64,000 nucleotides of DNA, taken from positions 13,033,774 through 13,097,773 of the forward strand of contig CM038716.1 of NCBI GenBank assembly GCA_021613375.1, given 5' to 3'. Made by a program: the position numbers and the translations under genes. Source of the stretch: Megaleporinus macrocephalus (taxonomy: Eukaryota > Chordata > Actinopteri > Characiformes > Anostomidae). Below are positions 22,092-35,991 of the stretch, piece after piece. The notes below the pieces were generated by a model that was not told the DNA's origin, made no database searches, and worked only from the letters and a program-made list of their open reading frames with translations. Every line of letters begins with the position of its first letter. The stretch's first letter is position 1.

Positions 22092-23463
22092 CAGGTGTAT
22101 GCACTGGCATAGGAAACCGGGGGGGGGATGAGGGGGGACGTGTCCCCCCCCAATATCAGAGACAGGTAGATTTGTCCCCACCCAAAAATTAAACCACAGA
22201 AAAAACAGAAACTGTTTAACAACATTTATTTTAAAAGTGAGTTTTAGCATCGTTCACAATTCACACGCTGTGTTTGTTGTTAGTAACGGGGCTCTGGTTG
22301 TTAGGTGGTCTTTACTCGTGTTAAGGCTTGTGTTGAGATGCCTGTTCAGAGAGACCCTGCAGTCAGGAGCTCTCTCCTCGCTGGGGTAGCTCTCGTCAGG
22401 TTTAAACATGAGGTCAGTGATGAGAGCAGTAAATAACAAAATATACTGTAATAAAACAGCTTTAGTGTAATGTGTTGTTATGGTAACAGACCAGGAGGGT
22501 TTGGGTTAGTTAACGTTTATATTAACTTTTGTTAGAAAACTCTCTCTAAAACATAAAGTTATAATTGTTGGGAAAGTAAGGGCTAGCGTGTGAAACACAT
22601 TGCATTGTGGGTATTGTAGTGGATGTAGTAGTAGTCGCTAGTGTTGTGTGTCTCCCTTTTTCTTTCTTTATTTTAAACACGTCCACTGATTTTTTTGGGT
22701 CTTGTACTAAATACTAAGTACTGGTCATTACCCCAGAACGGGGTCAACAGTTCGGCTCGTTCTAGCCCAGGAGCAGGTAGCTCCCCCTGAGTCGTCACGA
22801 CCACGAGAGGCAGTAGTGGGGAGAGGTAACACATTACTCTCTGGCCACGTCCCAAACTGCTACTACACTTAATACGTAAAAAATCAAATATATAAATTAA
22901 AATAAATTAATTAATGAAGTAAAAGGACACCAGTGTTAGAAGTGTTTCAGTAGTTTAGTATGTAATGTTCCAGAGGGCGCTGTTTGGGACACAGCCATAC
23001 TGTCTAACATTAATATTAGTCTAGTCTAGTCAGGAAACATTAATATTACATTATGTAGTTATTTCATTTCTATGGCACCAAAGAAAAAATAAATAATAAA
23101 TAACAAAAAAAAATAATAATAATAGTCTATTTTTAGTTATATGTGTATATAATCCAGACACTGAATGTATAGTTTAAAAGTTTTCTGACAGCAGTGCCAT
23201 GTAAAGTGGAGTATCTAGTTTAATTTGTAAAGTGTCTTTAACTGGATTTATCAATAATAATCAGACATACAGAATCATATTGTATTTTATTTATTTATAT
23301 TACTGTAATTCCACAAACATTGTTCTATGTCACTATAACATACAGTGATTTACTACCTTACCTACAGTGGAATCAGCTTATGGGTAATATTTAGGGGGAT
23401 AGGGTGGGCTTTGATTCATATTAGCAAATGTGTCCCCCCATGTTAATCCCGCTCCTACACCCC
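22092..23463. mobile_element. Element with imperfect inverted G/C-run ends, unit 1
   Basis: The left end (GGCATAGGAAACCGGGGGG, then GATGAGGGGGGACGTGTCCCC and CAATAT) is mirrored at the right (reverse complement: GTGTAGGAGCGGGATTAACA, then TGGGGGGACACATTTGC and TAATAT). The ends pair imperfectly over ~45 bp. The interior has no convincing gene. A 65-codon frame in unit 2 (48718-48915) is interrupted here. Positions 22725-22990 hold CCCAGAACGG and GGGACACAGCC-type sequence. Confidence 0.5.
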
Positions 23464-24196
23464 TTGGTTGTATGTGTTTAGTTGTATTCATCCCTCTATA
23501 TTAATTCAAATGAAGATTAACTATCGGTATGTTATAAATATCTGTAAATATAAATGTTTTTAATAAACGACAGGGTCATATGAGAAGCAGCTTTTTACAG
23601 AGGAGTTAAAATTCAGTATATAAAAACAGTATTTCTTAACATTGAAAATAGAATTCAGCTCTTCATGACCTCTTCATGACCTCTTCATGTCTTTTAAGTG
23701 ATATAAATGTGGAAACTGGAGTTGGGGGTGTAATAATTTGAGGGACTTGATTGAGACTTGCTCGACTTATAGCAGGGACTCGACCTGCTTTCATTTTTCC
23801 ACAGTGACTTGAGACTTGCTCGGACTTGAAGGTTAAGACTTGAGACTTGCTCGAGACTTAGAAGGTTAAGACTTGAGACTTGCTTATGACGTGCACATGT
23901 GTGGCTTACCTCCCACCTCTGGTTTTGGACTGTGGGAGGAAACCGGAGTACCCGGAAGAAACCACTCAAAATAATTAATTCAGTCAGCATTTACACAATA
24001 AATATTATTGAATTATACTAAACGGTATTTGTGATTTGTTTTTGTTTTTTCAGTGGCTGATGATGAAATGGCTGATATAGGTTACTCCACTAAACAGAAT
24101 ATGACATTAAATCATAACACAAGTTAGAAATTATGAGAGTCTGGACCTGGACCTGTACTGAATTCTAATTAAATACCCCTGTTATATACTATTATT
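23464..24196. repeat. Spacer with ACTTGAGACTTGCTCG minisatellite and a dispersed-repeat fragment
   Basis: Positions 23740-23890 hold about three to four imperfect copies of a ~32-bp unit (GACTTGAGACTTGCTCGAG, ACTTGAAGGTTAA). Positions 23920-23960 (CTGTGGGAGGAAACCGGAGT) match the well-known 'CTCCGGTTTCCTCCCACAGTCC' part of a common fish repeat in reverse. TCATGACCTCT is tripled near 23660. Unit 2: 49941-50664. Confidence 0.6.
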
Positions 24197-24560
24197 ATAT
24201 ATACATGTATGATAATTAAATTATAATATGATCATATTATAATATTCATATGGATATGAATGTTGTTCCAGTATAAGACTTTATTAAGCTGTGAGTTTGA
24301 TCTACAAACACAAACCACACAAGAGAAAACTGCTCACAAAACTGCTCACTAACAGTTCAGTTCAAATCACCTTCCAACAGCATAAGTATAAGTAAGTATA
24401 TTATTATATTATATTATATTATATTAAATTATATATATTATATTATATTATATTATATTATATTATATTATATTATATTATATCATTCGTAGCTAGTGAA
24501 CGAACTTAAAGTACATACTGAATAATTTCAGTAGATACTGAAATACTGGTTGTTGGTAAA

Positions 24561-24568
24561 TGACGTCA
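24561..24568. promoter_or_regulatory. TGACGTCA palindrome, C1
   Basis: Full CRE-type site 119 bp before the C1 ATG. Confidence 0.5.
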
Positions 24569-24679
24569 TGTGACTGTGTTTGTATATGAACTGTTTATAT
24601 ATGCAGAAGAATCTGATCTGCAGGTCATGTGACTGAACCCAGTGCTTTAATTAGAGAATGTACTAGAAGTTGTTCCTCC

Positions 24680-26206
24680 ATGAGATGTTTAAAGAATGCT
24701 CTGTGGCTCCATCACTGTAAAGCTGAGATCCAGTACAAGCTCTCTGATCCTCACAGGTGAGCAGTGACTCATCACGTTTGCTGTAACGGTTTGTTTTCTG
24801 TTGTTTCTGCAGTGACTGAACATCAGCCTCTGATAGCGACGCTTAGAGACGCCCACGTACGGGTGACCAGCCGGCCGGTGTCAACGGTAACCCTGGACCG
24901 TAACTGTGTGGAGCTCCTGGCGGCCGCCGCAGTGCAACTCCAGCTCCTCCTGCTCATCATCATGTAGCAGTTCCTCCACTGGGAGAGCTCAGCACCAGCT
25001 CTTCCTGCTTCACAGATGTGTAGCGTGATGTCTGACCTGACGCCCAGTTTGCAAGACTGCAGTTATAGCCACAGGTCCCAGCATCCTCTGCACCACAGCC
25101 AGGGTGCAGCACTGACCCTGGACCTGTGACAGCTCCCAGTGTGACTCCTCCTCCTCCTTCTCCTCCTCCTCCTCCTTCTCCTCCCTCTCCTCCTTCTCCT
25201 CCTCATCCAGCAGTTCCTCACCTGGGGACAGCTCACCACCCACTTCTCCTGTTTATACTTCGTGTAGCGTGGAAGAGGCTGAGAGCTCGCCAGCTCCCCC
25301 TAGCTACAGTTCAACACCCTGAACAGGAGGACGCCATGACGGACCTAATAACCCAGTTTGCAGGACTGCAGATTAGGCCACATGTCCCAGCATCCTCTGC
25401 ACCACAGCCAGAGGGCAGCACTAACGCTGTGTGTGGGACCTCAGCTGTCCTCCAGCCGTCCACTGTTCCCCCAATTTGGCTTCCCTGCAGGAGACACAGC
25501 AGGCAGAGGGCTCCGTTACCTGCAATCAACAGGTAGCACCTGCTCCAAAGACCTCGTCTCCTGCGTCCACCACGTCCCAGAAGAGGAAGCTGGACGCTTT
25601 AGAAGAGGACGACTCAGAACACGCAGGGAGTCCTCCAAAAAGACAGCGACTCTCCTCCAACGACGAGAGTCGTAAACTAAAGAGGACTGCCAGCGTATCT
25701 GAGTCAGCTGATGAGGAGGAACCTCCCAGGAATAAGAGGAGAACAGGCTGATGAGGACCAGAGATGACCGGTCAGTAACAACAGTAACCCTGGACCTGCA
25801 ACTGTGTCGAGCTCCTCGCAGCCACCATCATCGGACTCCTCGCGAGCAGCTCCCAGTCTGACTCCTCATCCTCCGCCTCCTCATCATCCAGCAGTTCCTC
25901 TACTGGGGACAGCTCAGCACCCGCTTCTCCTGCTCCTAATGTGTGTAGCATGGAAAGTTTGGAGTGCTCGCCAGCTCCCCCTAGCTGCAGTTCATCAAAA
26001 ACGAACGTGAACGAAAGTGGACTGCCAGAGGATCTGAGGCTGCTGATGAGGAGGAACCTATAAGCAAGAAGAGGAGGAGAACCACAGACTGGTGAAGACC
26101 AGAGACGATGACCTCTCCCCTTCCAGCCCTTCATTCCCTGTCCATCCCTTTCCCCCCTACATGAGACTGTTCCATCTTTCTCATGTCTGTAAATATTGTA
26201 AATAAA
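24680..26206 (+). pseudogene. Gene C1, frameshifted copy of C2
   Basis: ATG at 24680, donor after 24756 (exon 77 nt, one extra A), exon 2 from 24813, AATAAA at 26201-26206. The 5' half of exon 2 has several one-base deletions relative to C2 (GACTGAACATC, GACGCCCACG, GGACCGTAAC, ACTGGGAGAG). From the Pro-rich region on it is readable (25126-25536), until a C is lost from a C run near 25472. The C-terminal KRKLD...DEEEPP block is then readable in the next frame (25431-25751). The sequence after about 25.5 kb is almost identical to C2. Confidence 0.6.
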
Positions 26207-29200
26207 CTTGTTCAGGGAGGTTCGGTGTGAAGCGCCTGATTGGTCTACAAACACAAAGCTAGACATTTGATTGGCTCCTCTTACAAACAGGAAGTTCACT
26301 CAAGTGAGAGATTAGTCACTTCTTCTAAACTCAATATCAGTGAGTCTGCTTTCAGTGTACTGTGTCTGTACTTCTCAGTGACGTACCAACACAGTTCTAC
26401 TCAAGCATACTTGGTTAATACTCACGAGTACACAGAAGAGTATGTAAGAGTATGTTGTACTTAATCATTTGATCAGATCTACTGAAGAAAAGTAGAAGTA
26501 AATATTCTCGTCCTGCACAGAACAGCATCCAGTACAATATTAGTTTAGTTATTTAGATTTATAAACATTTATAAAGACTAGAACTATGTTCCTTATCCTG
26601 AGTATGTCTTGTTTATGTTTATGAGTATCCACTGGTGAGTATACTTAAAGTAGAAGTAGTTAAAAAATCTAAATCCAAACCCAGTCATATACCTTAACGA
26701 GCAGAAATAAGATAGAAGTAGTAAATTATAAGTATTATGTTCATTTAAAGTAAAGTACAAGTATATTTTCAGTTTAGATGCTACTGAACAGTATTGTACT
26801 GAGAGAGTACTTAAAAGAGTACGTTCATGAACTAAACAGTGGGATATCAGTATATAAGCTAGTAACCAGGTTCAGCCTGGTGGTGCAGTGGGTGGAGCTG
26901 CAGCTTCACAGCATGAAGGGTTTGGGTTGGACTCCCAGCCACAGTGAGCAGGTTCCTCTCCATGTGGAGTTAGGGTGGTCTCCCAGTGGTCTCCAAACAC
27001 ATGTGGTCAGTTGAACTGGAGACGCTAAATAGCCAGTAAACTCTAAAAAATAAAACTGTGATCTACTCAAATTTTACATTTAAAAATATTAAGTAAATTT
27101 GAAAGCTGTAAAATAATTTTCATTTATTCTGAATTTTATTTATCTGAGTTGAGTAAAAGTAAGTAAAAAAATTAAGTAGACACGAATAATCACATTTAGC
27201 TCTATAGCATATAATACTGAGTAGAAATTATTAAAATTCTTAGTCACTTCCACTTCCGTTGGCGGGGCTCCTCCAATCAGGGGGCGCAGGAAGACTGCCT
27301 GGATCGCCCCTGAACTGCCACGCAGCACTCACGATTTTCTTTGTTCTCACACAAAATATAAAAGTGCTCTCTCGTATTTACTCTGCTCTCGCTCACATTC
27401 GCTTTGCTCCACTACAGAACTGCTCGCGCTCAGATATATCCTGCTCTCGCACCAACTCACTCTTCTTCTGTTTACTGAGGCGTGTGTGCACACTCAAACA
27501 CCTCCCGTACGCTCGCAAATCTTTTCATGCTCTTGCGCTCGGAATTCACCACAAACAACACTGCTGTAAGTCGACAGCCAATCAGAAAACAGGAACGGAT
27601 TTTGACCAATCACATTGTTCCCGCTGCTTTTCTACATTCTCATTGGTTGCGAAAGATACGATGAACACATCAATAGCTTGCTTCACCATGGATTGAGTCA
27701 ACGTCAATTAATTATAATTAATATATATATATGTTGTAATATGTTATAATTAGGTTGCATTCACACTTTTCACCTAGAAGTGGCGCTAAAGATGCATATT
27801 TTCTGTCAGCTATTAACTACAGCCTGTGTATTAGCTAAGTTGGTAAGTAGTGTGGTTAAAGTGTTTTCTGGTCTAGAGCATCTGTGCTTTGGTTTAATGT
27901 TAAATGGAGCTCTGTGTTCTGAATAAACTGTATTTCGTTCTCTCTCAACACGTCTGTAATGAAAAGGAATGACAAGTTAACTTATGGAGAATGTGGACTA
28001 GATTAAATAAAAGGAAAGTGGTGTGGATAAAATTATTATTATTAGATTATTAATATTATTAATCATTTACCTCAGAATGATCTACACTTTTTGTAACTAA
28101 ACCATAGCATAGATGCTTTAGAAATGATACTATATAACTGTACAAGAGTTAATATGTACAATATATCTACATAAATAATCAATAACAACCCCTTAATGAC
28201 TCGCAGTGAGGAACCAAGGAAATACTACAATATACAGGACCACGTTAAAAAAGTGATGGCTTAAATTTATTATTATTATTATATATTATTATTATTATTA
28301 TTATTTTAGGTGTACCTACAGTGTAAGTTTTACATTGTAAAAGTGATGAAGTGATAAGTGAGTGTTTATGACTGGGTTGTAACAAGGTTCTGCACTTTCT
28401 GGTAGTTTGATTGTACGTGGCCCGGTTTAGGTGTTCTTTCCTCATTTAGTTAAATAAATGTAGAACTGCATGGATACAGTCCTTACCACTGATGCAGATC
28501 ATCTTATAGTGGGAGAATCTTTTCTTTTCTCATACAGATAAAGACTTTCTAAAGAAACTGGATGATCTGAAAACACAGTTATGAGTTAACAATTAAAACA
28601 AATCTATATTTAGCTGTAGTGCACTGTCATTTCTGTGTAAACTGATACTTGTGAGATTAATTCAGGCTTATGTATCATCAGTACTTAGAATCTCCTGTCA
28701 AACAATTATGCTAAAAATATTAGCTTTCTAAACTGTACAGTTAATTTAATATAAACTTAGGACCAGCACTACTGACTACGACATCTTCAAGGTAGATGTT
28801 ACAACAGTATTTTTTTACTAAATATTAAAATCCTGGACATTTCTGCTGCACTCTTATCTGCTGCTGACTGTCTGCTCGTATCTTACTACTTATTAAAGTA
28901 ATCAGAGGACACGTTGCTCAGTAGATAGAGCCAGTCTGTCAAGTACAAAGTATATTTTAACTAACTATAGACCAGAACGACCCATATACCATTTCACTAC
29001 AGTCACGTCTTTACCTCTGATTTAGATCCATTTCTTTAGATCAACAAATGATTTATTTTTTCGGGAGGGTTAGTTAGATGGCACATGATAAAATCCAAAA
29101 CACTTCAGCCATGCTACACTGCTTAAGCAACTTAGCTAATACACAGGCTGTAGGTAATAGCTGACAGCAAATATGCATCTTAGCGCCACTTCTAGGTGAA

Positions 29201-29235
29201 AAAGTATGAACTGCAACCTAATTATAAAACATATT

Positions 29236-29237
<2 letters not shown>

Positions 29238-29277
<40 letters not shown>
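29238..29277. repeat. AT dinucleotide microsatellite, unit 2
   Basis: About 40 bp of (AT)n, followed by a short ATACTATACTCTATA stretch absent from the other two units. Confidence 0.9.
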
Positions 29278-29280
<3 letters not shown>

Positions 29281-29451
29281 CTATACTCTATAAAATTAGT
29301 AATTAATCGCCGTACGAGTCGTTGACTCATCCATGGTGAAGAAGAGCAGCAGGAACAATGTGATTGGTCAAAACTCCGTTACTGCTTTCTGATTGGCTGA
29401 CGACTTAAGGCAGTGTTGTTTGTGGTGAATTCCAAGCGCAAGAGCATAAAA

Positions 29452-31521
29452 CCCACATAGAAAAATTTATCTGGCCGGCATCCAGCGCACATCATGCTGA
29501 AGTTCTGGCCCGGGTCCGTAAACGGATCTGGCCCTGTGTCCTCACTGTACTTTTGTGTCTGGCTATTTTGTTGGATCCTTGACCCGACAGTAAATAAAAG
29601 CATTTTTGTCTTATTTTATTTAGAAGTGTTTGGCTCAACTCAACTGATGAAACTTTGTTGTCGTGGCGTAAACAACTGGCAAAGCTGACAACAATGCAAA
29701 CTAATTGCTGTCATCTTAAATAATTGCTATTAGCTTTAAATGCAATCAGGTGATTATGTAACAATGAAACGAGCAGTTTCTCCCAGATAACATATTAGGA
29801 TTTGGGAATCAGCTTGTTTTACCAGCCCTAATTTGTAAGTCAGGATTTGAATTTGAAAGAGGAACAACAGTGTTTGAGGTTGATGGTACAGTTCTACATA
29901 TTGTACACTCATCTTTCAAGTATGACAATTTAAATATAGTTTACCTTCAGTACACAGTACTGTACACAAGTCACATATTTTCTATGTAGAACATCAGAGA
30001 ACAACTTAAAATACATTCATTCAGTATTTGAGGCCCCAACATATTAGCTGGATAAACTATGCTGGTGTAAACTATGAAATACACAACATCATCCAACATT
30101 CCAACATGCATTTGGAAAATCCAAACCTGTAAAATATTATTTACTGCAACTTACCTTGTCTGATTAATGCAACTGGGCTGATCAGGGGGTCCAATGAAAG
30201 AGTCTGTGCACCGTCACAGGTCAACTGGAGAGAGCCTGAACACCAAACACATTTAAACATTATACTATAAACTAAAATTCTTCATAACTCACTTAATTTT
30301 ACAAAAGTCTGCATTAGCGAAGCAAAACGAGTTTAACTAAAACAGTATTAAGGTAGACTTACATGCCTGTTGCTGTTAAATCTTTTTGTCTACAGAACTA
30401 GGCTGTAGTTATAAACCTATAAAATACAAACAGACCACCGTGTTACCTAACATAGAATGTAGATTAATCCAAAGACGTAAAAGACAAATGTAATGAACTG
30501 ACTTAAATTAACCCACCTTGAATGGAAGCAATAGGTCTGACTTTCAGGTGTTTCAAACAATCTGTCAGAGATCCTAGTAAAAATATGCATATCATTAGCC
30601 CAGTATAGTAACTTTGTGTTCCAATGTTTGTGTTTTTAATATTAATTCATTTCAGACTCAGTTTAATGTTCAGTAAATTCTCTAAACATCATAATTATCA
30701 TTGTAGGGCCCTGAAAAAACAGCTTCTTTTTTAATTCTCCCATTTCCACCTTAAATGGTGCCTGAGTGACTGAGTGACTCAGAGGGGCTAGACTGTAACT
30801 GTAGCGCTATTAAGGTGGAACTGCAAAATTCAAGTTCGTGATTTTTTTTAGATGTTAAATTTCTGATAAACAGTAAACACGACTTTTAATTCGTTATAGA
30901 AATTAGTTTACTTTACAAAAAAGACGTAGCGTGAGTTTGAGAAGAAAAACAAGTTTAAATTATCAGCATTTGTTCAGCTCTGTAGCTAGCTAACATTAGC
31001 TAACTAGCACTGCTAACTGAACTGAGTAATATAAGATGTAGAATCATAAACACAAATAAATCTCCAGCACATCCAACATAAACAAAACAAACCTGAACAA
31101 AACCATATTTAAGTTTAATAAACTTTCTGAACTGTGACCTACCTCTGCTGTGTAGGAGCTCTGCTGCTGTCAGTGGTGGAGATGGTCCGTTGGTCTCGCG
31201 CTGAATTTGAATTAGTGCCCGGTTCTGTGTTCCTCCGCGGATCTGGACCGGAGAAAACCCGGATCTGGACCGGATCCGCATAACGACTCTAAACTACATA
31301 CGGAATCTGACTCCGCTCTGAAATCGTACTGAAGATGTGAAATGAAGCGTTTACCGGATTTATCATCAGTAACCGGATCTTAGAGTCATGAACCGAACCA
31401 CGCAGCGGACCCGGTCCGAATCCGCATACGGTTGTGACTGCTGCGCGGATCTGGCCCGGAGAAAACCCGGATCTGGACCGCAGAAAACCCGGATCTGGAA
31501 CGGAGTCGTCAGCTATGTGGG
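29452..31521. mobile_element. Nested CCCACATAG element, unit 2
   Basis: Same insertion site and same 9-bp inverted ends. Internal indels break the minus-strand frame: exon 2 at 30517-30573 is 57 nt, with one extra T, and exon 3 at 30155-30235 lacks a G. Confidence 0.72.
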
Positions 31522-33674
31522 AAGATTCGCGAGCGCGCGGGAGGAGTTAGAGTGTGCACGAAGAGTGCGTTGGTAATATCCTGAGCGCCGAGCAGAGTAA
31601 TACGAGAGAGCACGTTTATATTTTGTGTGAAAATCCGTGAGTTCTGCGTGAATCTTGACTTTTGAGAGTAAAATAACGTCATACTTCATATCTTTCACCT
31701 CGCGCTCGAGTTTTCACATCACTGTGACGCCTGGAGGACACGGCGCTGTTCGCCGGGTGAACGTTCCGGTGATGGGTTGAGAGTGAGCGCGGCGTTCACT
31801 CTAGCTAGCGCTGCCTCTCCCGCGTACAGATATCACACTCTTTACGAGCTGAGTAAGATCTGTTCTTGTGTTCTGTGACCTGTATTAGTCTGAATGACAG
31901 CATTAATCAGAATCTCTCCGTCACGGTGTGAAGACACACCCAGTTAGCCTAGCTAGCTACACTACAAGCTCGAGCTCCAGTCGGAGTAGGACCCCGCGCC
32001 ACCTTCACTGCTAGCATCCCGTCATTGTAGCTGGTTTACTTCACCACACTGAGACACGCTGAGGCTAAAGTTCTGAAACACAACAGCATTTCCTCTCCTC
32101 TCCCTCTCCTCTCTTTTAAACTCCATCCCCACGCTCCTCTAGAGCTCTGTTCTTTTCTCCAGAGAAAGAAAAGAATCCATAAAGAGACAAAGTCTCCATG
32201 TTTCTACCAGCAGGACCTGCCAGGAGTAGAAATTAGCTAGCTAAGCTAACGCTAGCTAACGCTACTGAAAAAGCCGGCTGTGACAGAATTCAGAAAATCA
32301 CTAACAGTAAAAGTTCTGTATGTAGAAGAGAGAGTCAAATATTAAACTAAAAACTAATAATAACTTCTGATAGCTGACTACTTCCCAAGATTAGCAGGTA
32401 GCCAAGGTAGCATTTCTTTAGTTGTTGTAGAAGAAAATGAAATATTGATTGGAAATAAATAATAATAGTACTAATTTAAAACTGATCAGTTTAATTACTC
32501 CTAAAAAAACATTAAAAACATTAAGAACATTCTAAAAATCTAATTTGATAGATAATTCTTAATTTATTCTCTTGAAATAAACTTTAATATTAGATCTAAC
32601 TTAGGGACTAATTAACTCTGGGAGATTTCAGCATTTATTTTGATATGTCCAACTCAAACAATCACTTAAATCATATTCAGAGATTTTATTCATGCTGTAT
32701 ATCTTTTTATTATTGTGAGATTTACAAAGACACTGAGTGTAGAGACTGCACAGTAGAGGCCAGTCTCTGACTGAGGCAGTCTCTGACTCTGAGTCTGTGT
32801 AGAAAGTGATGAGGTGGAGGGTGTAGCAGAGAGCTGGTTGGTGTTCAGGTGAGGAGGAAGGCCCTGATGGTTAGTCCTCCACCAGCATTCAGCAGTTTAT
32901 AAATATAAAACTATAATTATATATTCATACACACTTCCTGTAAAATCATCTGCTCTGAGATTTGAACTTTTAACTTATAAGGAATTATTAGACCATTATT
33001 TACATATTTACATATTTATTCTATTATTATTTTATTATCTGGATATTAATTCTATGCTGGTTTCATTCTGGAGATTCACATTATTATCATTTCAATCTGG
33101 AGGTAAATTTTATTATTATTTTATTCTGAGAGATATTTCAATTTACCTTCATGCATATTATTAATTGATTATTGATTATGAATATTTATCTGATACATAA
33201 AACTGTATTCACATTATTTTACTATATATAAATATAGATTTCATTTTAATGTACATTCTGAATATTATTATATTAAAATTAAATTAATACATATTTTTAA
33301 TATTAATGTTATTATAACTTTATTTGGATTATTACATGTATGATAATTAAATTATTAATATGATCATATTATAATATTTATAATAGATATGAATGTTGTT
33401 CCAGTATTAGAACTTTATTACAGCTGTGAGTTTGATCTACAACACAAACCACACAAGAGAAAACTGCTCACCAACATAAAAGAACCAACTCTGATAAATT
33501 TCCGTCCACTAGAGATCTTATTATATGATATTATATTATGTTATATTATATTATATTAAATTAATTATATATTATATCATATTATATTATATTATATTAT
33601 TAGTAGCTAGTGAAGAACTTAAAGTACATACTGAATAATTTACAGTAGATACTGAATTACTGGTTGTTGGTAAA

Positions 33675-33682
33675 TGACGTCA
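33675..33682. promoter_or_regulatory. TGACGTCA palindrome, A2
   Basis: Full CRE-type site 117 bp before the A2 ATG, followed by TGTGACTGTG and a TGTATATGAA TATA-like string. Confidence 0.5.
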
Positions 33683-33791
33683 TGTGACTGTGTTTGTATA
33701 TGAACTGTTGTATATGCAGAAGAATCTGATCTGCAGGTCATGTGACTGAACCCAGTGCTTAATTAGAGAACGTACTAGAAGTTGTTCCACC

Positions 33792-35016
33792 ATGAGATGT
33801 TTAAAGAATGCTTTGTGGCTCCATCACTGTAAAGCTGAGATCCAGTACAGCTCTCTGATCCTCACAGGTGAGCAGTGACATCATCACGTTGCTGTAACGT
33901 TTGTTTTCTGTTGTTTCTGCAGTGACTGGAACATCAGCCTCTGACAGCGACGCTAGAGACGCCCACGTACGGGTGACCACCCGGCCGGTGTTAACAGTAA
34001 CCCTGAACCCGTGACTGTGTGGAGCTCCTGGCGGCCGCCGCAGTGCAACTCCAGCTCCTCCTGCTCATCATCATGTAGCAGTTCCTCCACTGGGGAGAGC
34101 TCAGCACCAGCTTCTCCTGCTTCACAGATGTGTAGCGTGGAAGAGGCTGAGTGCTCGCCAGCTCCCCCTAGCTACAGGTCAACACCCTAAACAGGAGGAC
34201 GCCATGGTGATGGATCTGATGACCCAGTTTGTAGGACTGCAGATTAGGCCACACGTCCCAGCATCCTCTTCACCACAGCCAGGGGGCAGCACTAACGCTG
34301 TGTGTGGGATCTCAGCTGTCCTCCAGACGTCCACAGTTCCCACCGATCTGTCTTCCCTGCAGGAGACACAGCAGGCAGAGGGCTCCGTTACCTGCAATCA
34401 ACAGGTAGCACCTGCTCCAAAGACCTCGTCTCCTGCGTCCACCACGTCCCAGAAGAGAAAGCTGGACGCTTTAGAAGAGGACGACTCAGATCACGCAGGC
34501 AGTCCTCCGAACAGACCACGACTCTCCTCCAATGACGAGAGTCGTAAACTAAAGAGGACTGCCAGCGTATCTGAGTCAGCTGATGAGGAGGAACCTCCCA
34601 GGAAACAAGAGGAGAACAGACTGATGAGGACCAGAGATGACCGGTCAGTAACAACAGTAACCCTGGACCCGTGACTGTGTCCTCCTTGTCATCATCCAGC
34701 AGTTCCTCCACTGGGGACAGCTCAGCACCTGCTTCTCCTGCTCCTAATGTGTGTAGCATGGAAAGTTTGGAGTGCTCGCCAGCTCCCCCCTAGCTGCAGT
34801 TCATCAAAAACAAACGTGATCGAAAGTGGACTGCCAGAGGATCTGAGGCTGCTGATGAGGAGGAACCTACCAGCAGGAAGAGGAGGAGAACCACAGACTG
34901 GTGAAGACCAGAGACGATGACCTCTCCCCTTCCAGCCCTTCATTCCCTGTCCATCCCTTTCCCCCCTACATGAGACTGTTCCATCCTTTCTCATGTCTGT
35001 AAATATTGTAAATAAA
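33792..35016 (+). pseudogene. Gene A2, truncated first frame plus intact second frame
   Basis: Exon 1 33792-33867 (76 nt, ATG in CCACCATGA context), 55-nt intron 33868-33922, exon 2 from 33923. One C is missing in GACGCCCACG, so the joined frame stops at 34012-34014 after 55 codons. A second frame, 34204-34674 (156 aa), opens with GCCATGG and carries MTQFVGLQ, a KRKLD cluster, GSPPNRPRLSSN and DEEEPP. It then runs past the family's usual stop because of one extra A in AGGAAACAAG. AATAAA is at 35011-35016. Function unknown. Confidence 0.6.
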
Positions 35017-35991
35017 CTTGTTCAGGGAGGTTCGGTGTGAAGCGCCTGATTGGTCTACAAACACAAAGCTAGACATTTGATTGGCTCCTCTTACAAACAG
35101 GAAGTTCACTCAAGTGAGAGATTAGTCACTTCTTCTAAACTCAATATCAGTGAGTCTGCTTTCAGTTTACTGTGTCTGTACTTCTCAGTGACGTACCAAC
35201 ACAGTTCTACTCAAGCATACTTGGTTAATACTCACGAGTACACAGAAGAGTATGTAAGAGTATGTTGTACTTAATCATTTGATCAGATCTACTGAAGAAA
35301 AGTAGAAGTAAATATTCTCGTCCTGCACAGAACAGCATCCAGTACAATATTAGTTTAGTTATTTAGATTTATAAACATTTATAAAGACTAGAACTATGTT
35401 CCTTATCCTGAGTATGTCTTGTTTATGTTTATGAGTATCCACTGGTGAGTATACTTAAAGTAGAAGTAGTTAAAGTTCTAATTGAAGTAGAACAAATACA
35501 ATCTAAATCCAAACCCAGTCATATACCTTAACGAGCAGAAATAAGATAGAAGTAGTAAATTATAAGTATTATGTTCATTTAAAGTAAAGTACGAGTATAT
35601 TTTCAGTTTAGATACTACTGAACGAGTATTGTACTGAGAGAGTACTTAAAAGAGTACTAAGAGTCTAAACTAGTAACTAACAGTATATGACGTGCAGACA
35701 AAACCCATCTCTCTCTGAACGCTGGTAAGACTGTGGGGTCCTGTAGGAGTGGGAAGTACAAGGTGGGTGTTTCTAATAAAGTGGCCAGCTAGTTGGAGTA
35801 CAAGGTAAGTGTTTCTATTAAAGTGGTCAACTACTCAAAAACACAAGGTTGGTGTTTATATTAAAGGGGCCAGTTTGCCCCCAGCAGCACCGTCAGCTAG
35901 CTTTACCACTGCTAACGCTATCTTAGCCTTTCTTAATCCTAGTCCTGAAAGCACACTGCCCTCTACAGTTTAGAGCATGTCCTGCTGTAAA

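Larger units (their letters stand above)
1..26358. repeat. Higher-order tandem unit 1 (lacks only its own left joint)
   Basis: Base 1 matches 26359 and 52836, and the order of everything downstream is repeated: inverted-repeat element, gene A, 71-bp VNTR, 45-bp minisatellite, gene B, transposon relics, gene C. The unit is about 26.4 kb. From roughly 9.3 kb to 25.8 kb it differs from unit 2 mainly by scattered one-base insertions and deletions, many in homopolymer or dinucleotide contexts. That is more typical of an unpolished long-read consensus than of neutral divergence. Confidence 0.93.
27319..31650. mobile_element. Long-inverted-repeat element, unit 2 copy
   Basis: Same arrangement as the unit 1 copy, including the nested CCCACATAG-ended insertion at 29452-31521. 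It differs by small indels and a shorter AT dinucleotide run. Confidence 0.72.
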
